Shown here piece by piece: positions 59,171 through 64,000 of a stretch of 64,000 nt of DNA (positions are counted from its first letter, which is position 1; the number at the start of each line of letters is the position of its first letter). This DNA is from Brachionus koreanus (Eukaryota > Rotifera > Eurotatoria > Ploima > Brachionidae): assembly GCA_016987375.1 (NCBI GenBank), contig PJRA01000272.1, positions 1,050,936-1,114,935 on the forward strand. Direction: 5' to 3'. The notes beneath the pieces were generated by a model. It was not told the origin of the DNA. It saw only the letters and a list, made by a program, of their open reading frames with translations, and did no database searches. Made by a program: the position numbers and the translations under genes.

Positions 59171-62075
59171 TTAGGATTTTTTGGGCGAGAGTATTTTAGA
59201 TGGTGATGAGAATATTTTATTCTTGAAAAAATCAGCACCCCTTGAGCTAATGATTCCAATGGGTGGTATCGGTTCAGTACTATTAATAAACCTATTGTCA
59301 TCTTAAAAAAAATTAAACTAAAATTAAATACAGTTAACATATGCAAAGTCCAACTTTTAACTGGAGTGTCCGGAATTACTGGCAAAGAACTATTGTTTGA
59401 GTTTGAGTTTGTATTTAAAGGTTGGAACGAGAACCGTTTGCGTATTTTTTCTTGTTTAGTTCTTATTATTGTAGTCTTTTGTTTGTGGTCAGGAGTATCA
59501 GTAATTAGATATGTTCTTGGACGCTTTTTACCATTATCATCCTCTATCAGTATATTTGAGGCTTTAGATCCAGGGCTTTTTTTGACCCCTTCACTTGATG
59601 CTTTGTTGTTGGTTGAAACCGATGAATCTTTGCATGGTGATCTTATTTTTAGCCTCATCTTTTGAATAAATTTTTTTCATCATTAAAGATAAAAATCAAG
59701 TCAAATCTAACCCTTTTTTTACTTTGAATTACAATCGAACGTCCCGTTGTCGAACTACCATTAAAACTACTGAAACGATTTATTCTGAAATTAAATTTTT
59801 ATTTAGTCTGGTATAAAATAAGAAAATAATTAAATTACGCTTTTTTCTTTTTAAAATCGTTTAAAAGGTCATCGCTGTCATTATCTTTTTCTTCATTTTT
59901 TTGACTTGCAATTAGTTCATCATTTTCGTTTGATTCTTGTTCATTTTTTGGACAAAAATCCTCAAACAAAGCATTTAATTTACTAATCCCAGGTGTTGAA
60001 TTCACATTTTCGTCTTTAGAAAACGATTCACTAAATTGTGAATAATTATTGTCATTCTTCAATAAACGACTAGGCGATTTATTTGGACTTATCAATAATG
60101 AATTTGAAGCAGATGCTGTATTTGAAGAATTAAAGCTTTCGTCTAAATTTTCTTCTTTATCATATCCCAATTCTTCCATTAGATTTAGAATTAGCTCGGG
60201 TGCTTTTGCAAAATAGCTGGGGTAAATTTCACCAAACAAAAATTTCTCAATTTTAAATTTTTCTTTAAATGCCTGACTTATCCATCTGACCGAATTGGCA
60301 ATTTCCCATACAAAATCTTCATCGACAGGTATTTTGTTAGAAGACGAATTTGAAGATATGTATTCTTCGAGTGATAATAATACCTGAATTTGAGATCTAA
60401 ATTTAGGATTATTCTATAAATTTTAAAATTTTTAATAAAAAATTAAAAAAAATCACTCTGTTTTTAAATTTTCACTAATTTCATTTCCTTTATAACGTTG
60501 TTTCAATTTAAATGGTGTCTGAATCAAGTTTTCTTTGAAAATTTCAGAAATCAAATTCTAAATATAAACACAGTGTTTAGCTTAGTTTTATTCAAATTTT
60601 TGTAAAAATTTATTAAAAAATTAAATAATTGAAAAAAATTCGGATAATTATTTTAAAAAAATATAACTTTATAAACACTGATAAATAATTTTTTAAAAAA
60701 TAGTTTTCAGATAAATTCATTAGGTTTTTTTTATCCATTTTTAAATTCATGAATTGTTTGCCTTCCTCTAAATTATTAAAAAATAACCCTTTTTTTTTTA
60801 GTTTTTGCCTCTAAAAATTAAGATCATCTAATTTTTTAATATATTTTCTGTTAAACAATACACTGAGTTAACATAATAATATTACTAACAATTTTAAAGT
60901 TTAAAACCTATTTATCAAAAATCGCTAAACGACTAAAAGAAATTATTTATAGACTAAAGTTATTAAATGAAATGCTTGACATAAGTCTAATGATTTTATA
61001 GGTTTTATTTCGTATTGAAATATTTGATATTATCAAATATGTACATAATTGAAAAATGTTTGATTTAGCTTTGATTTAATCATCATGAATCTACCAATTG
61101 AAGTAAATAGAAAAAGAAAATGTTGAAAAAAAATGGTCTTGTTTACAAAGTAAGCAGAACGGCAAAAATGCGTCAAATGATCCTTTAAAGAGAATAGAAT
61201 CAAATGAAAAAGAAATCATTCTGATCTTATTCAACGGTAACTATTGCAACGTAAGCAATTCAAAAATGTCAAGAAAGCGTTATTTATAATGTTCAAATTA
61301 ATGTTCTAATTATCTTTTTTTAATAAAACATCTGCTAATATCCTCATTTGAATGCCTTTTTATTAATTAAAAAGATTAATAATTTAGCTTTGAAAATAGT
61401 ATTTTTAGACTTTGCTCTAATAGAGGAAAAAAATATAAAATTTTAACATTATCAAATGAAAAAATGTATTCTTACTTGTGAATCTAAATTAGAAGTTTTG
61501 GAAAAATATTTAATTGCATTTGATATTTCGGCCACTGTCTGGCCTAGATTGACATTTTTTTCAACCAGCTGTTCATACGATTTTTTTACAAAGTCCAGCA
61601 ACTCGTTTTTATCCTTGAAGTCTTATAAAATTGTTTTAAAAGCATGCTTAATTAGTTTATTTAAAAAAATACCTGGAACACTGGTCGATTCATTAGTATT
61701 TTCCGATTTTATGTCTGAATTCGTTTCATTTTTAAGGTTGGTATTAGTTTGATTTTTTTGACTTAGAGTAAAATTAGGAGTTGAGCTAGAATGTTCAATA
61801 TGATTAATGGATGTATTTTCACAGTTATCTCCATTTACAATTTTAGAATTGTTTAATTCTGATTTTTGCTTAATTTTATCAACATTTTGCTTTTGAGAAC
61901 ATCGGGTAATTTTTAGAACTCTGTCACTCATAACTCTGCGAAGCTCTGTTCTTAGTTTCTTTGATCCCGGAGAAGCGTTGTTTTGGTTCATTGCAATCCT
62001 TGTCATAAGACTAGATGATATTGATGGAGAGCCGAAAGATCCTACTTTGCTACTGGTCATCTTGGTTCTATTCAT
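59171..62075 (-). CDS. Treslin/Sld3-like replication-initiation protein
   Basis: Treslin (TICRR), the animal Sld3, is phosphorylated by CDK and binds TopBP1 to fire replication origins. Exons 61673-62075, 61476-61621, 60457-60557, 59839-60396, 59733-59784, 59339-59658 and 59171-59279 join in consistent phase to about 562 aa. The central part matches the Sld3-Treslin domain: SQIQVLLSLEEYI (the LQ-LLR-E block) and FGEIYPSYFAKAPELILNL followed by MEELGYD (the EI...Y...P..L..LY..LGF block). Downstream, DTPDHKQKTTIIRTKQEKIR resembles human Treslin ETPVHKQ...RQIKGR, a CDK/TopBP1-site region, followed by VIPDTPVKS. The C-terminus ends SSPSKILSPKKS. The flanks are disordered and rich in S/T-P. The human N-terminal domain is not present. 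Last-exon acceptor could be 59279 or 12 nt further upstream. Confidence 0.6.
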
Positions 62076-63049
62076 CTTGACCCTTAATAGCGACTTTATT
62101 TTAAAATTTATCTTATAAGATAAAAAAAATTTGCTTTTTATTTGTTTTCTATTCAAAATTATTTCAACTTTTAAAATGCAAAGTTAATTTTGATATTGCA
62201 TGTACAATTTTTAAAAATAATCTATATACGATATCTAATATTTGTCTTTTTTGAAGAGATCTTAATCAATTTTGGAAAGCAAAATACGCTTTTGTTATTT
62301 ATTTATTTATCTAATTTTAAAATTAAATATTTATTTTGCATATCTAATTACATCAGAATACTTTTTAATTTAAATAAATTTAAGATTATTATTAAATATA
62401 AAAAAAATATTAATGTATAATTTCATAAGTAAAAAAACGTTTTTCAAAAAGTGGCTTAATTTTGAAATTTTTATTGTAGTTTAAATTTTTTTGTTTTGTA
62501 CTCTTAAAATCAACAGATGTTTTTATATTTCATTTATGTTTTCAAAGAAAAACATCACCTGGCTTAGTAATTTGATTCTTTTTCAAAAAAGAATTTTAAA
62601 CTCAAAAGCCATATTTTAACTGTTAACTGTTTTTACTCTTCATAGATATCTTAAGCAAAAATTATATTTTAATATAAAATTTTTTAAAATTGATTATCAA
62701 TTTATTACAGAAAAAAGATGATTCATTCGTTGATTTAAATCATAGATAATAATATTGATAAATTACACTTTTACCTTAATTCTTTCAAATGAGGCTTTAA
62801 TAATTGAAATATGCAAATACATAAGATATAAATAAGTAATCATATTAATAGTAGTTTATTTATTTATTTATTTTATTTATTTATTAATAGTAGTTTATAC
62901 TGTAATAATTCAAAATAATTATTTAAGCATTTTTTGCTTACTTAAATAAGCTTTATATCAACAAATATTTATTTCTTTATTTGAATTTATACATATCTAG
63001 CACATTGTTGTAATCTAAAATTAGTAGATTCTATACAGGATTTTAAAGA
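62076..63049. other. Intergenic with TTTA microsatellite
   Basis: AT-rich. At about 62846-62898 a (TTTA)n run is flanked by two copies of ATTAATAGTAGTTTA. No genes. Confidence 0.5.
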
Positions 63050-63083
63050 NNNNNNNNNNNNNNNNNNNNNNNNNNNNNNNNNN
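63050..63083. other. Assembly gap (34 N)
   Basis: Run of N beside simple repeats. Confidence 0.99.
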
Positions 63084-63469
63084 CATTAACATTTCAATTA
63101 TAATATCTGCTCAAACATAAATGTTTCTTTCATTGTCTTATTTTTATCTACATTTTTATTTTTTTTACATCGCCTTAAGGCGTCAATTGAATAAATAAAT
63201 AAATAGTAAATAAGGTTTATAATAATGAAAATAAAAATAAAAAAATTAAGAGCCACAGCTTTTAAAGATGCTCTCAATCAAAAGAGCGTTGTATATGTTA
63301 GCGTAATTTTGTAAAATTACTGAGTGACCAGTAAAAGTTACAAATATATAAAATAAAATAAAGTTTTAATGATTTCCTGAATTTTTATTTTTTTTAGTAA
63401 ATTACTTAAGCTTATTTTAATGTTTAGTAATATAGTAAAATAATTTTATTTATTTTTATAAGATGAGTT

Positions 63470-63900
63470 TCTACCGTGACATCTTGAATTGCAGAATAAA
63501 CCACCTTTTTTGCAGCTGCATCTATTAGCTTAACATTGAGTTATACAGTTATATTTTACCATTCCTTGGCCTCCGCCAATAGATAGCTGACTAACTGCTT
63601 CACGAATACTTAAACTTTTATCTAACTTGACTTGAAAATCAACAACAAAATCCTTAATTAACTCAAAACAATTCCGGGCAAACAAAGTTTTTAATACTAC
63701 AGCCCCAGAAGCAAGTTCATGAAGTGATTTTTCGTAATCTATATCGACTATTCAACAAATCAAATTAGGAGCCTCAGTTAATCCCTTGTCAACTTCTGGA
63801 ATTGGTAAAGTTACAAAATTACCAATATTCACCTCTGGAATATATCTTTAACTTCGTAACTTCATCAATTCCGCTTGTTTGCCCTGATTTGTCCTGACGT
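63470..63900 (-). pseudogene. Transposon integrase-type C-terminal remnant
   Basis: The minus strand reads NIGNFVTLPIPEVDKGLTEA, then SLHELASGAVVLKTLFARNC, then GGGQGMVKYNCITQC and ANRCSCKKGGLFCNSRCH. The C.C..C....C.C......C...CH cysteine/histidine tail after a VG-x-FV-x-(I/L)PxVD segment is, in my experience, the end of integrase-like proteins of Ginger/GIN-type or KRBA2/SCAND3-like transposons. In-frame stops after LRS, LIC and TQC show it is dead. The integrase core would lie beyond the right edge or has been lost. Confidence 0.6.
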
Positions 63901-64000
63901 TATCTTTAATACCTAACTAAATTACTAAAAGCAATTGTAGTAAATTACTAAAGTTAAATCAGAGCTTAAAAAAATTACTATTTGTTTAGTAACTTTATAA

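Overview
The window looks like very AT-rich animal nuclear DNA: spliced genes with mostly short introns (about 40-80 nt, a few of 1-2 kb), metazoan-only families (innexin, DEG/ENaC channel, beta-thymosin, animal-type chitin synthase) and many decayed transposons. A chitin synthase together with tandem SARM1-like TIR proteins whose TIR domain closely resembles those I associate with rotifers suggests a monogonont rotifer such as Brachionus; this is an inference, not a proof. No bacterial operons, CRISPR arrays or rRNA/tRNA genes were recognised. All exon junctions below were read by eye from GT/AG sites, reading phase and family alignment.

Layout. 1-1184: 5' part of an innexin gene (minus), running off the left edge. 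1185-8018: about 6.8 kb without recognisable genes. 8019-14760: complete chitin synthase (minus, 7 exons, about 1639 aa). 14761-17847: non-coding with a hAT remnant. 17848-19163: RABGGTB (plus, 8 exons), convergent with 19210-24702: a cyclic-nucleotide-gated channel locus with two S3-to-CNBD terminal exons and apparently only one set of 5' exons. 25296-27453: two Ran GTPase genes head to head, forming an inverted repeat with a central segment that looks recently homogenised. 27930-29890: degraded hAT transposon and unidentified fragments around an assembly gap. 30548-36692: ClC-3/4/5-type chloride/proton exchanger (minus, 10 exons) with a LINE remnant in intron 1. 39280-40210: decayed LINE reverse transcriptase. 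40965-42529: FAF2/UBXD8 (minus). 43590-45047: intronless DEG/ENaC channel (minus). 45825-45985: mariner remnant. 47878-48429: small DUF1761-like membrane protein. 48540-51990 and 52053-54416: two tandem TIR-domain proteins, the first carrying an in-frame TAG between its helical region and its TIR domain. 56012-56341: two-repeat beta-thymosin (minus). 59171-62075: Treslin/Sld3-like replication-initiation protein (minus). 63470-63900: remnant of a transposon integrase C-terminus.

The genes do not form one pathway. They cover membrane signalling and ion transport (innexin, CNG, ClC, DEG/ENaC), chitin deposition, Rab prenylation, nuclear transport (Ran), ER-associated degradation (FAF2), actin-monomer binding (thymosin), replication origin firing (Treslin-like) and TIR signalling. 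The features most worth following up are the possible alternative terminal exons of the CNG locus, the Ran palindrome with sharp homogenisation boundaries, the tandem TIR genes with a nonsense codon inside an intron-like 39-nt segment, and a family of TTAA-flanked piggyBac-like MITEs.
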